Origin: Gallionella capsiferriformans ES-2
GTDB lineage: Bacteria > Pseudomonadota > Gammaproteobacteria > Burkholderiales > Gallionellaceae
Reading direction: 5' to 3'
DNA length: 64,000 nt
NCBI RefSeq assembly: GCF_000145255.1
Contig: NC_014394.1
Location: 2,976,001 to 3,040,000 of the forward strand
Of this stretch, positions 46,895 through 56,349 are shown piece after piece. Made by a program: the position numbers and the translations under genes. Numbering within the stretch: position 1 is the first letter of the stretch; every line of letters starts with the position of its first letter. A model generated the notes under the pieces. It saw only the letters and a program-made list of their open reading frames with translations, was not told where the DNA came from and made no database searches.

Positions 46895-48865
46895 ATGCCA
46901 AATATTGCCAAGAAGTTTTACCCCGAAATCCAAGGTATACGGGCAATTTCTATCATCGCGGTCATTTTGTTTCACTTCGGCTTCCATATCCTGCCGGGCG
47001 GCTATGTCGGCGTCGACATGTTCTTCGTTATCTCAGGCTATCTCATCACGCAGATGATCGCCGGCGAACTCGCCAGCGGCACCTTTTCGATCGCCCGTTT
47101 CTACAAAAATCGCGTCGTCCGCTTGCTGCCCAATCTGTTTTTGATGATCGCAGCCTCGGCAGTCATCTCCTATTTCGTACTGAAGCCGTACGACTTTTTT
47201 CAATATGCCAAGAGCCTGCAATTTTCTGCCATCTATTTGACCAATATGGTTTTTGCACGCCAGCAGGGCTATTTCGATATGTCTCGCGATGCCAAACCGC
47301 TGCTGCATACCTGGTCGCTGTCGATTGAAGAGCAATTTTACCTGATCTTTCCGGTTTTTCTCATCCTGCTCTACAAGTTCAAGACGCACCGGATCGCGGC
47401 ACTCATTGTCATCGCCGCGGCATCGCTCTGGGTTCGCTTCGACTACATTCAACACTATTTGCCGACCGAGGGATTCTTCTCCTTTGCCGGACGCATCTGG
47501 GAATTTATCATCGGCGCGCTGGCAGCCCTGATGTCCGTTGAAATCAAAAACCGGCTTCTCCATAACGGGGCTATCTCGCTTACCAGCCTCGCGCTGATCG
47601 CGGCCTCTTTGCTATGGCTGGACGAGAGCGCATCCCCCCTGCTGCTTTTGATTCCCTGTCTTGCGACCGCGCTGTTTATTTTATCCAGCCCGAACACGAC
47701 AGCCGGCAAATGGTTGAGCGGCAAGACACTGGTATTTATCGGCGGACTGTCTTATTCACTCTACCTGTGGCACTGGCCGCTGATCGTGTGGTTCCACAAT
47801 GCCGATTACAGTTTGAACGATACCGTTCAGACAACCCTGCTGCTTTTTCTGACCGTGCTGATCGCCTACTTAGCGTGGAAATACGTTGAAGAGCCCTGCC
47901 GCCAGCGACGTGAAAAATTTAGCGGAAAATCCGTCGCCCTGCTGACCGCAAGCTTTGCCGTATTTTGCATCGCAACGGGCATGTATGTTTATGCAAAAGG
48001 CGGCATGGAAGAACGCTTCCCTAGCTGGGTCAACGCAAAAAACAATCTAGCCGCTTTCGATTTTAAAGCCGCAACCGGTACGCAAATCAACTACCCGGCC
48101 AACTGCCTGATTGGTGATGATCCCGATGCCATCCTGAAGCATTGCGCATTTGGCGACTCAAGCGCGGACAACCGCTTCCTCGTGCTGGGCGACTCGCACA
48201 CCGCCGCCTGGTATCCGGCGTTTCAGGCCGCCGCCGAAGCGATGGATGCGCAAGGCGTACTGGTGACCTTACCCGGCTGCCCGCCAATTTTTGGCATCAG
48301 CAGCTTTGACGGCGCAAAAAATATCTGCGCAGAAGGCTTCGACCGGCGCATACGCACTTTAATTGAGACGCGCGCCTTCCGGAAAATTTTTCTGGTCGCC
48401 TCGTGGAGCATGTACACCGAAGGCGACCCGAACAATCAGCCGAACCACTTCATCTCGGACGCCACAACCTCCTCCCAGGATGCGGCCTCCAGCAAGAACG
48501 TCATCTCGCGTCACCTGACGGACACCCTTAGTCTGATGAAGGCACAAGGCAGCGAAGTCGTCATCGTACACAGCGTGCCGGTACTGCCCAAAGTCATCCA
48601 GAATCTGCCGGTTGATTTCACGCAGCCGCTCGCGCAGATTCGCCATCAGAATCAGTTCATGACCGAGTTTATGAAGCAGAATCCAAATACGGCCTTTATC
48701 GATCCTGTCAGCGTATTTTGCGACGAACAAAACTGCCAAACTCGACGCAATGGTAATATTCTCTATGGCGACAACAATCACATCAGCCCGGCCGGTGCCG
48801 CTTTGCTCGTCAAACTGATCGAACGTGAACTACTCCAACCCGTCAAAAACATGGAACATAACTGA
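46895..48865 (+). CDS. OafA/YrhL-type acyltransferase with C-terminal SGNH domain
   Basis: 656 residues. The N-terminal acyltransferase-3 domain has ten or so membrane helices; FYPEIQGIRAISIIAVILFH contains the conserved Arg and His, followed by GGYVGVDMFFVISGYLIT and HTWSLSIEEQFYL. The C-terminal SGNH hydrolase-like part (about 400-656) has LGDSHTAAW and a late NNHISPAG. Such two-domain proteins O-acetylate O-antigen or other surface glycans. It opens a four-gene run with the MBOAT and two SGNH-like genes. Confidence 0.92.
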   Translation: MPNIAKKFYPEIQGIRAISIIAVILFHFGFHILPGGYVGVDMFFVISGYLITQMIAGELASGTFSIARFYKNRVVRLLPNLFLMIAASAVISYFVLKPYDFFQYAKSLQFSAIYLTNMVFARQQGYFDMSRDAKPLLHTWSLSIEEQFYLIFPVFLILLYKFKTHRIAALIVIAAASLWVRFDYIQHYLPTEGFFSFAGRIWEFIIGALAALMSVEIKNRLLHNGAISLTSLALIAASLLWLDESASPLLLLIPCLATALFILSSPNTTAGKWLSGKTLVFIGGLSYSLYLWHWPLIVWFHNADYSLNDTVQTTLLLFLTVLIAYLAWKYVEEPCRQRREKFSGKSVALLTASFAVFCIATGMYVYAKGGMEERFPSWVNAKNNLAAFDFKAATGTQINYPANCLIGDDPDAILKHCAFGDSSADNRFLVLGDSHTAAWYPAFQAAAEAMDAQGVLVTLPGCPPIFGISSFDGAKNICAEGFDRRIRTLIETRAFRKIFLVASWSMYTEGDPNNQPNHFISDATTSSQDAASSKNVISRHLTDTLSLMKAQGSEVVIVHSVPVLPKVIQNLPVDFTQPLAQIRHQNQFMTEFMKQNPNTAFIDPVSVFCDEQNCQTRRNGNILYGDNNHISPAGAALLVKLIERELLQPVKNMEHN

Positions 48866-48868
48866 CCC

Positions 48869-50356
48869 ATGCTATTCAACTCATACAGCTTTATCTTTAT
48901 CTATCTGCCGATTGTATTGCTAGGCTATTTCCAGCTGGCGAAAATCAAGCACACCTATGCAGCAGCGTGGCTAGCCTTTGCGTCGCTGTTCTTTTACGGC
49001 TACTGGAATCCGGCTTACATCGGATTGTTATTAGGCTCGATCATCTGCAACTACGCGTTCGGCATGTGGATAGCGAAAACACCGGCGAGTGGTAAGTCGG
49101 AAGTGGTGGGGGGAGGCCGCAAACCGTTATTGGTCGTGGCGATTGCCGCCAATCTGGCGCTACTTGCGTATTACAAATACGCCAATTTCTTCATCGGCAG
49201 CGTCAACAGTGTTGCCGGCACGCAATGGAGTCTGGGCGAAATCATCCTGCCGCTGGGTATTTCCTTCTTTACCTTCACGCAAATCGCATTTCTGGTCGAC
49301 ACTTACCAAGGGAAGGTAAAAGAATACAACTTCATTCATTATGTGCTTTTCGTCACCTATTTTCCCCATCTGATCGCAGGCCCCATTCTGCATCACAAGG
49401 AAATGATGCCGCAGTTCGCGCATATTTCCAGCTACCGACTGAACTGGGATCATGTCGCCACGGGACTCATGCTGTTCACACTTGGACTATGTAAAAAAAC
49501 GCTGGGAGCTGACGCACTGGCGCCTTTTGCAAACGGTGTTTTCAGCGGTGTGCAAAATGGGCTGTTACCCACCAGTTATGAAGCATGGGCCGGAGCGCTG
49601 GCGTATACCCTGCAACTTTATTTCGACTTTTCCGGCTATACCAATATGGCGCTGGGCATCGCGCTGCTTTTCAATATTAAACTACCGATCAACTTCGACT
49701 CACCTTATAAGGCAACCAGCATCATCGATTTCTGGCGTCGCTGGCACATGACCCTATCGCGCTTTCTGCGTGACTACCTGTACATCCCGCTGGGCGGCAA
49801 TCGCAAAGGACCTCTGCGACGTTATCTGAATCTCTTCACGACCATGTTGCTGGGAGGGCTGTGGCACGGCGCAGGCGTCACTTTCATCGTGTGGGGTGCA
49901 TTGCACGGTGCATTTTTGACCCTCAATCACCTATGGCGCGAAACCATTTCAGAACGTTATCTGCGTTGGGTACCTAACTGGATAGGCGCATTGACAGGCG
50001 GTCTGCTTACCTTCATCGCAGTGGTTGCCGCCTGGGTCGTATTCAGATCAAGTGACATTCATCAGGCCCGCATCATGCTGGAAGCGATGTTCGGTATCAA
50101 TGCACGCCAGATCACCTTCGATTCCGTGCTGCACGGACAATTACTGCTCGTTACCGACTTATCAGGACGCGACCTGTTAAAACTGCTAATTTTGTCACTG
50201 GCCTGGGTCTGGCTGCTACCTAACTCCAGCCGACTGGTATTTATAAAGCGCAATCTCATTCTGACCGTAGCCCAGGCAGTTGCTGTCGTGTATCTCATGT
50301 GCCTAGCCATAGACCAGTTTGGCAGCTACAGCCCTTTCCTCTACTTCCAGTTCTAG
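48869..50356 (+). CDS. MBOAT-family O-acyltransferase (AlgI-like)
   Basis: 495 residues, about ten membrane helices. MBOAT/AlgI landmarks: YYKYANFFIGSVN, DFWRRWHMTLSRFLRDYLYI, and GGLWHGAGVTFIVWGALHG with the catalytic His. It moves acetyl groups across the inner membrane for glycan O-acetylation. Residues about 73-80 (SGKSEVVG) are encoded by three heptamer-repeat units (49088-49108) in a cytoplasmic-type loop. It starts three bases after the OafA-type gene. Confidence 0.93.
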   Translation: MLFNSYSFIFIYLPIVLLGYFQLAKIKHTYAAAWLAFASLFFYGYWNPAYIGLLLGSIICNYAFGMWIAKTPASGKSEVVGGGRKPLLVVAIAANLALLAYYKYANFFIGSVNSVAGTQWSLGEIILPLGISFFTFTQIAFLVDTYQGKVKEYNFIHYVLFVTYFPHLIAGPILHHKEMMPQFAHISSYRLNWDHVATGLMLFTLGLCKKTLGADALAPFANGVFSGVQNGLLPTSYEAWAGALAYTLQLYFDFSGYTNMALGIALLFNIKLPINFDSPYKATSIIDFWRRWHMTLSRFLRDYLYIPLGGNRKGPLRRYLNLFTTMLLGGLWHGAGVTFIVWGALHGAFLTLNHLWRETISERYLRWVPNWIGALTGGLLTFIAVVAAWVVFRSSDIHQARIMLEAMFGINARQITFDSVLHGQLLLVTDLSGRDLLKLLILSLAWVWLLPNSSRLVFIKRNLILTVAQAVAVVYLMCLAIDQFGSYSPFLYFQF

Positions 50357-50360
50357 GAAA

Positions 50361-51347
50361 ATGAAGCACACCAGATTGTTCACCCTCATCGTATTATCCA
50401 GCGTGGCACTCTATGCCGCAGTGGGGTTTTATTTTCTGCCGCTGGCGACCTTTACAGGGCCGCTGACGCGCATGGGAATGATGCCGGAATCCTTATTTGG
50501 CTGGACTAAAGAGCAACCAACCGTCAAAGCTGAACTGCTTGTAAACGCCTCCTGGCAAGAGGCGGATGTGCTGGCCATCGGCGACAGCTTTTCTATGCCT
50601 CATCTGTGGCAAAGCGTGTTGGTCGAGCGAGGAATCAAGGTGCATACCGAAACCTGGGAGAGTATGCGCAACATATGCGAGGATTTTTCCGGATGGCTTG
50701 ATCAAAAGGGCTTCAGAGGGCGCCATGTCGTGATTGAGGTTGTCGAACATAATTTCGAAGATCGACTCAGTCGCTCTCTGCATTGCAAGAAAATGGATTA
50801 CCACCCCATGACAGAATTGCCTGTGACTCCGCCACTGCAACAACTTCCCCGCGCCACAGCAAACCTGTCCGGAAAGCTGTCCATCGGCATTCAAACCAGA
50901 CTCAACATACTCACATATCAAAAGTTGATAGCGCGAACTGATTTCAGCACATGGAACATGTCAAATACTGTGCGCATGAACCGTGTTAGCAACGGATGCG
51001 AATTATTCAGCCATGCTCAATGTCGGGACGTACTGTTTTTTGCTGACGACCATGTCACGGATTTCAGCGAGCAAACGCTAAATGACATGAAAACGATTAA
51101 CCAGCGGATGAGTAAAGTCCATCCGGTCTGGGTTGTCGTACCAGACAAATCGACGGCCTATCTTCATCCTGACAAACAATTCTGGAATAAAGCCGAGAAT
51201 GACTTGCACGCGCCGAACGTATTACAGGTCTTGCGCAAAGCGATCAGCAATAAAACCATTGACCTATATCCTGCAAATGAGACTCATCTGTCCACCGCTG
51301 GCTACCTGATACTGGGTAACGTAATTCACCAAAGCCTGCAGCCATGA
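50361..51347 (+). CDS. AlgX/AlgJ/DltD-like SGNH protein, copy 1
   Basis: 328 residues from the ATG at 50361, four bases after the MBOAT stop. An N-terminal membrane anchor (LIVLSSVALYAAVGFYFLPL) places the rest in the periplasm. AIGDSFSMPHLWQ is the SGNH nucleophile block and ANETHLSTAGYLIL the C-terminal His block. In alginate and similar systems such proteins transfer the acetyl group from the MBOAT protein to the polymer. Copy 2 follows with a four-base overlap. Confidence 0.75.
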   Translation: MKHTRLFTLIVLSSVALYAAVGFYFLPLATFTGPLTRMGMMPESLFGWTKEQPTVKAELLVNASWQEADVLAIGDSFSMPHLWQSVLVERGIKVHTETWESMRNICEDFSGWLDQKGFRGRHVVIEVVEHNFEDRLSRSLHCKKMDYHPMTELPVTPPLQQLPRATANLSGKLSIGIQTRLNILTYQKLIARTDFSTWNMSNTVRMNRVSNGCELFSHAQCRDVLFFADDHVTDFSEQTLNDMKTINQRMSKVHPVWVVVPDKSTAYLHPDKQFWNKAENDLHAPNVLQVLRKAISNKTIDLYPANETHLSTAGYLILGNVIHQSLQP

Positions 51348-52342
51348 AACACGCCAAAATTTTTTCCATACTTATTTTTTCGATTGTGGCGCTTTACGCC
51401 GCCATCGGATTTTACTTCCTTCCCCTGACAAATTTTGAAGGTGATCAGACACGCACAGGCTTGCTGCCAGAAAGCCTGTTTGGCTGGACCATGCCACAAC
51501 CTGCCATTGAGCCCGCGCTGATTCAACAAGCCGCGTGGACAAATGCCGATGTACTGGTAGTTGGCGATAGCTTTTCCATTTCCAGAGTCTGGCAAACCGA
51601 ACTGGTAAGTCATGGACTGCGCGTACGCACCGAGCATTGGGCCAATATTCGCGGGATTTGCGAGGATTTTATACCGTGGTTGCGCAGCAGAGGCTTCCAG
51701 GGAAAATACATCGTACTCGAGGCCGTTGAACGAAATATCACGTCAGGACTTGCAGATTCTGTCCGCTGCAAAAAAATGGATTACCACCCCAGCTTCGATG
51801 CCGACCTGCCTCGTAGCGCACCGCCAACTACCATTGACCGTAGTAAAGCCGGCTACTCGGGAAAAATTTCCATCGGTTTTCAAACACAGATCAATTTGTC
51901 CAAATATGAGCAGCTCAGCTCACACCCTGATTTTAAACGCTGGGATACCGGACGCGGCAGCATCGTGGCTCGCGTAGACAGGGGGTGCGAGCGGTTCAGT
52001 CATCCACATTGTGCAGATGCGCTATTTCTAGCAGACGACAGCCCGCAGGACTTAAGCACTGATGTCGTGGACAATATGCAAATATTGAATAAACGACTGA
52101 CAGGATTCAACCCTTTATGGGTGGTGGTACCCAACAAGACAACCGCCTACCTGTATCCGGAAAAACAATTTTGGAACAAAGCCGCCGAACGCGTAAACAC
52201 GGTAAATTTACTTCAATCCGTGCGACAGGCCATCGAAAAAAACACGGTGGATGTGTATCCTGCCAACAACACACATTTTTCGACCACCACGTACTTGTTG
52301 ATGGGACGGGCTATTTACCAGGCCTTAGCAGGTAAATCGTAA
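51344..52342 (+). CDS. AlgX/AlgJ/DltD-like SGNH protein, copy 2
   Basis: 332 residues, clearly paralogous to the previous gene: the anchors (IVALYAAIGFYFLPL), the ESLFGWT box, VVGDSFSISRVWQ, CKKMDYHPS, DKTTAYL-like PNKTTAYLYPEKQFWNKA and ANNTHFSTTTYLLMG all align. The ATG overlaps the stop of copy 1 (ATGA). Probably also a periplasmic acetyltransferase or esterase acting with the MBOAT protein. The C-terminal converges with a glycosyltransferase gene. Confidence 0.75.
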   Translation: MKHAKIFSILIFSIVALYAAIGFYFLPLTNFEGDQTRTGLLPESLFGWTMPQPAIEPALIQQAAWTNADVLVVGDSFSISRVWQTELVSHGLRVRTEHWANIRGICEDFIPWLRSRGFQGKYIVLEAVERNITSGLADSVRCKKMDYHPSFDADLPRSAPPTTIDRSKAGYSGKISIGFQTQINLSKYEQLSSHPDFKRWDTGRGSIVARVDRGCERFSHPHCADALFLADDSPQDLSTDVVDNMQILNKRLTGFNPLWVVVPNKTTAYLYPEKQFWNKAAERVNTVNLLQSVRQAIEKNTVDVYPANNTHFSTTTYLLMGRAIYQALAGKS

Positions 52343-52345
52343 GAG

Positions 52346-53260
52346 CTAATTCCCGCTACTCCATTTTCCTTGTCCGGGCTGTGGATCCCAAGCCTCAATA
52401 TCACCCAGCGGGTAGTCTTTAGTTAGGCCATAGCCTACGCGACGCAATCTGCCCAGAAAAGAATTACGCGCGAAGTTATGCGGATTACCTTCGGTATTGC
52501 CGCCATCCGCATTTTTAAGCGTAGCCAGATACCGGCGGTAAAATTCAATCTGAGTGATGCCCCACTTCATCACGAAAATTCGACCACCCAGGTTATGTTT
52601 GATTCTCCTGGTGCTCGCGCAACCGAAGTGGTAGAAGCGACTTTTGCCGACAATACGGTAAGTACGACAGCCAGCTACCCAAAACTTCATCAGCAAATCG
52701 TCATCGCTACTCATACCCGGACTAAACTCCAAGCTATAACCGCCCAGCATACTCCACCACTTTCGGCTAACCAGTGTAGGTTGAGAGGCCACCCCCTCGA
52801 CGTTGCCCCGTGGATCAATCATACATTGAGCCAGAAACTGCGCCTCATTAAAACTAGCGGGTGACTCACCAAAGTTCTGTTTGATCATATTGGCATTTTT
52901 GCCAATTTCAGGCTGAATCAACGTACCGAAAAGCATGACCAGATCGCTGCCTGCCGCTTTGATCGCTTCAATAAATCCGGTATCCCAGCCCGGAGCTGCA
53001 ACCATATCGTCGTTCATATACAGCACCCAGTCACAACTTGCCTGAGACACCAGCAAATTTACCGACAAACACACGCCCACGTTTTTATCAGACTGCGTAT
53101 ATTTGATGCCTTGCGACTTCACCCATTCCAATGAGCCATCCGAACCATCGTTAAGGTGCACAAGAATTTCATGCTCGCACTGTGAGTGCTTCTTCAAGCT
53201 TTCCACACACAATTTAAGATAGCTCAGATTGTTCCAACTCGGTATAACGATACTAATCAT
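52346..53260 (-). CDS. Family 2 glycosyltransferase
   Basis: 304 residues. GT-A fold: MISIVIPSWNNLSYLKLCVE at the start, the nucleotide-sugar DxD-type block YMNDDMVAAPGWD, and a GYSLEFSPGMSSDDDLLMK acceptor region. It is paralogous to the gene at 56350 (shared SRKWW/SRRWW...EFSPGMSSD). Cytoplasmic face of the membrane; the sugar is unknown. Last gene of a four-gene minus-strand group, overlapping the methyltransferase by four bases. Confidence 0.88.
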   Translation of the reverse strand: MISIVIPSWNNLSYLKLCVESLKKHSQCEHEILVHLNDGSDGSLEWVKSQGIKYTQSDKNVGVCLSVNLLVSQASCDWVLYMNDDMVAAPGWDTGFIEAIKAAGSDLVMLFGTLIQPEIGKNANMIKQNFGESPASFNEAQFLAQCMIDPRGNVEGVASQPTLVSRKWWSMLGGYSLEFSPGMSSDDDLLMKFWVAGCRTYRIVGKSRFYHFGCASTRRIKHNLGGRIFVMKWGITQIEFYRRYLATLKNADGGNTEGNPHNFARNSFLGRLRRVGYGLTKDYPLGDIEAWDPQPGQGKWSSGN

Positions 53261-53850
53261 TTTATAGCCTCAAGTTCCCACACCATATGATGAAGTCCAT
53301 TCCTTGAAATTCGCCGCCCTAAATCGCGGATAGCTGATGCAAAAGGCGAATGTGGCATGTCTCGATAATTGGTTGGCGCGGATAACTTTGCAATGCGCGC
53401 AACAAATCGACCATGGAATCCATAAATACGGCCCGCCGGATGCTCGCCGCAAAAATACTCATGTGTTCCCTGCGCAAGATAATTTACATGTGTAGGATCG
53501 GCAAAAGCCAGAGATGAAGGATAGGCGGGTGTCACCGCCAAGAATTTTCCTCCCGGGGTTAATACTCGCCAAACCTCATTCATTATGTTAATGAATGGAT
53601 AGACCAACTCATTTGAGCTTCCCAAACAAATTTGTCTTGGAATATGCTCTAAAAAATCGATCGCTGAAATACTAGAAAAATAATTATCTGAAAAAGGAAT
53701 TGCTTCAAAAACCAAATTCGCCTTCTTCATGGAAATTCCTCTTAATGCAAGAACCTGCTCTGCATCATCCCGAATATCAAGGCCGAATAAATTCGCCCTT
53801 TTATAAGGATTTTGAGGGTTGGTTCCGCAACCCAAGTCTAAATGGTTCAA
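53257..53850 (-). CDS. Class I SAM-dependent methyltransferase
   Basis: 197 residues. It starts at TTG 53850 with AAGGA about nine bases upstream and an in-frame stop further up. Motif I LDLGCGTNP binds SAM, FLEHIPR and EVWRVLTPGGKFLAVTPAY are motifs II-III. Probably methylates a sugar or polysaccharide end, given the flanking glycosyltransferase and O-antigen ligase-like genes. ATGA overlap with the next gene. Confidence 0.85.
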   Translation of the reverse strand: MNHLDLGCGTNPQNPYKRANLFGLDIRDDAEQVLALRGISMKKANLVFEAIPFSDNYFSSISAIDFLEHIPRQICLGSSNELVYPFINIMNEVWRVLTPGGKFLAVTPAYPSSLAFADPTHVNYLAQGTHEYFCGEHPAGRIYGFHGRFVARIAKLSAPTNYRDMPHSPFASAIRDLGRRISRNGLHHMVWELEAIK

Positions 53851-53890
53851 TATATTTTCCTTATTTCAATAATAAATAGCACCCGTATCA

Positions 53891-55135
53891 TTAACGGTTA
53901 TGAGTCAACTCATCACAATTATCGTTATTACAACAGGCTAACAAAACGACTCCTGTCAAACTATAAAAAGTAGCGACCATTTTCAAGTTGTACATCTCTA
54001 CCGTTAGGCCAAATACAATAAATCCAACCACCAAGCTCATGCCCATCAGACCAGCCTTTTGAATTATATTGTTTCTAGATCGCATCGAATTGACAAAAAA
54101 CTTTAGCGGCACCAAATGTACCAAAAAATAAGCAATCAACCCAAAAATCCCCAACCGGGCCGCACTAGAAAAAATTTGACTATGAACTTCATTCACCCCT
54201 AAATCGGCCGCCATAGGGCTAATAACCCCTGCCTTCCCGAGCGACAATATAGCATTATCAAATCCGGAGGGACTGACTCCGGCGATTGGATTAGCCAAAA
54301 ATATTTGGCTCGCCCCCTTCCATATCTGCAATCGAAATCCGGTTGAAGTTTCTAAATTTCCACTGGCAATCGAACGAATTTCAACATAAGAGTCACTTAC
54401 TCTTTGTTGAATCGGCGTAAACGCAAAGTAACTTACCGCAAGCATAGCTGCCACAGCCAGCAATCCACCAGCCAATTTTTTGACGTCGTAAACTTTCCAG
54501 ACAACAAGACAAACCAGCAGTATGACCGGGATGGCAACCCAACCACCTCGCGTACCTGACAAAATTGAGGCATACATTCCCGCTATAAGCCCAATGACCT
54601 TTAACATGACCACTAAACGTGAATCCAACCTGAACCAATTTATAGAACAGGCCGACAGAATCCCTAACATCAAGGCCAGATCCCCAAAATGGATCGGATT
54701 TAAAAATGTGTTAGTGGCCCTTGTGCCGAACACACCCACTTCTTGATGTTGTATTAATAGTGCTGCTATGGCGCCTAGAGGGAGTCCAAACTGAAATAAC
54801 TCAAAGACCTTCATACTTTGTTTTTTTAAGGCAAAATATATCGGGACAGCAAACAGAAATCTTGCCGGTGAATCCCAATAGGATACGATTATCTTTCCAT
54901 GAATTAACTGGCTCAATATTGTCGCAACAAGTATCGATGACATTGCCAAGATGTAAATCTTGTCCTGTGAGTTAATAAATACGGGTTGAGTTTTATTTTT
55001 AAGCAACGTCACAATAGACAAAATACACAAGACTATAAAAAACGCACTCAAACTACCCTTCACTGAAAGCATCAGCACAGGATACATCAGCATGATCAGC
55101 ATCATGCTGCGTTCAATAGTTAAGTTATTTTTCAC
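53891..55135 (-). CDS. O-antigen ligase/polymerase-like membrane protein
   Basis: 414 residues from the GTG at 55135, which has AGGAG six bases upstream and overlaps the preceding glycosyltransferase gene by 11 bases; an ATG at 55216 is buried in that gene. About ten membrane helices with the large periplasmic loop; the landmark SGTRGGWVAIPVILL is typical of the Wzy_C/WaaL family. It could polymerise O-units (Wzy) or ligate glycan to lipid A-core (WaaL); sequence alone does not decide. AT-rich relative to its neighbours. Confidence 0.82.
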   Translation of the reverse strand: MKNNLTIERSMMLIMLMYPVLMLSVKGSLSAFFIVLCILSIVTLLKNKTQPVFINSQDKIYILAMSSILVATILSQLIHGKIIVSYWDSPARFLFAVPIYFALKKQSMKVFELFQFGLPLGAIAALLIQHQEVGVFGTRATNTFLNPIHFGDLALMLGILSACSINWFRLDSRLVVMLKVIGLIAGMYASILSGTRGGWVAIPVILLVCLVVWKVYDVKKLAGGLLAVAAMLAVSYFAFTPIQQRVSDSYVEIRSIASGNLETSTGFRLQIWKGASQIFLANPIAGVSPSGFDNAILSLGKAGVISPMAADLGVNEVHSQIFSSAARLGIFGLIAYFLVHLVPLKFFVNSMRSRNNIIQKAGLMGMSLVVGFIVFGLTVEMYNLKMVATFYSLTGVVLLACCNNDNCDELTHNR

Positions 55136-56213
55136 TCTTGCTCCTGACTTTTTCAAACAGATTTCCAGCAGCGGACTTGCAGCAAGCCGCATAAATATCG
55201 CAATACTCCTGCGCAACTTTAGCCCAGGTCCGATCGAATTTCGGCACTTCTAGCTGCCTGGCTAACTGCTGCTCTACCGCATGCACCCAAGCATCTATCG
55301 GTGCATTTAAAGGCAGCACCGAACCCGCATCCTGCGAGACATGCTCAGCCGCACCGCAGACATCTGAAATCACCACCGGCACACGCGCTGCCATCGCCTC
55401 AGAAATCACCATGCCGTAAGGCTCGGCAATAGCCGGATGAAGCAGCACATCCACCTCGCTGAAATAATCGTTATCCTCACGCCAGCCTAGCAGGCGATAG
55501 CCGCCTGTCCAATCGGCGAACAACGGCGCCAGCTCTGACGGCTGCGGCCCTATCACCCAAAGTTCCAGATTCGGACGTGCGCGACGCAATGCGGCGACTA
55601 TTTCAACTGCTTGAGGCAAGCCCTTGCGCTGCCACTCCCAACCGACGAAACACACCACACCTCCATCCACCGGAACAACACGCGATGCCCGCTGCCGTAT
55701 CGGCAAAATGCCGGGTGCAATCGGCGCACTCAATTTTTCAGTCATCTGCGGATAATAATGTGCCAACTGCCTGCTGATGAAAGATGAGTTTGGCACAATG
55801 ACTTGCGCGGTTGCCAACTCGCGGCGTTCAAGATACAGGCGCACCCACACCCTGATTGAAATAAAACGCCACCAACCCTTTTCATAGATCGTGGCGAATG
55901 GAGGCCCGTGAAACGTCGTCACATCATGCACACCCAGACGCTCATGACTATGTATGATCCTGTCTGCCGACAGATTATCCTGCACCCAGCGCGTGACCCG
56001 CCAGCTAAAACGCACTTGCGATAGCCAGCGAGGACGCTTGGCGGTCTCGCCCAGTTCAACGACACGAATTCCAGCCGGATGCGCTGTGTGGCAGCGTTCG
56101 CAAAGCACCGTCACCGTATGCCCCGACTGCTGTAACTCACGGCTCAATTCCCAGACATAGCGCTCCATGCCGCCAACCGGTCCATAGCGCTTCACCACCT
56201 GTACGATATTCAT
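55125..56213 (-). CDS. Family 4 glycosyltransferase
   Basis: 362 residues from the ATG at 56213 (MNIVQVVKRYGPVGGMERYV); ATGs at 56225 and 56252 are in frame but less likely. GT-B fold: the GGMERYVWELSRELQQSGH donor-side loop, CFVGWEWQRKGLPQAVEI and HPAIAEPYGMVISEAMAARV with the EX7E-type Glu pair. Probably extends lipopolysaccharide core or O-antigen. First of the four-gene group down to 52346. Confidence 0.88.
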   Translation of the reverse strand: MNIVQVVKRYGPVGGMERYVWELSRELQQSGHTVTVLCERCHTAHPAGIRVVELGETAKRPRWLSQVRFSWRVTRWVQDNLSADRIIHSHERLGVHDVTTFHGPPFATIYEKGWWRFISIRVWVRLYLERRELATAQVIVPNSSFISRQLAHYYPQMTEKLSAPIAPGILPIRQRASRVVPVDGGVVCFVGWEWQRKGLPQAVEIVAALRRARPNLELWVIGPQPSELAPLFADWTGGYRLLGWREDNDYFSEVDVLLHPAIAEPYGMVISEAMAARVPVVISDVCGAAEHVSQDAGSVLPLNAPIDAWVHAVEQQLARQLEVPKFDRTWAKVAQEYCDIYAACCKSAAGNLFEKVRSKSEK

Positions 56214-56349
56214 TTTGTCTGGCATAGTCGCGCATTGTAGCGTCATCGGCACTCGTGCGCATTATCGCTCTGCGACTTCTACACCCGCCTTGCCCGTTGT
56301 GCAGTAAAATTAGACGCATTCGTCATACCTCTCAGCTTGGTAATTTCAC

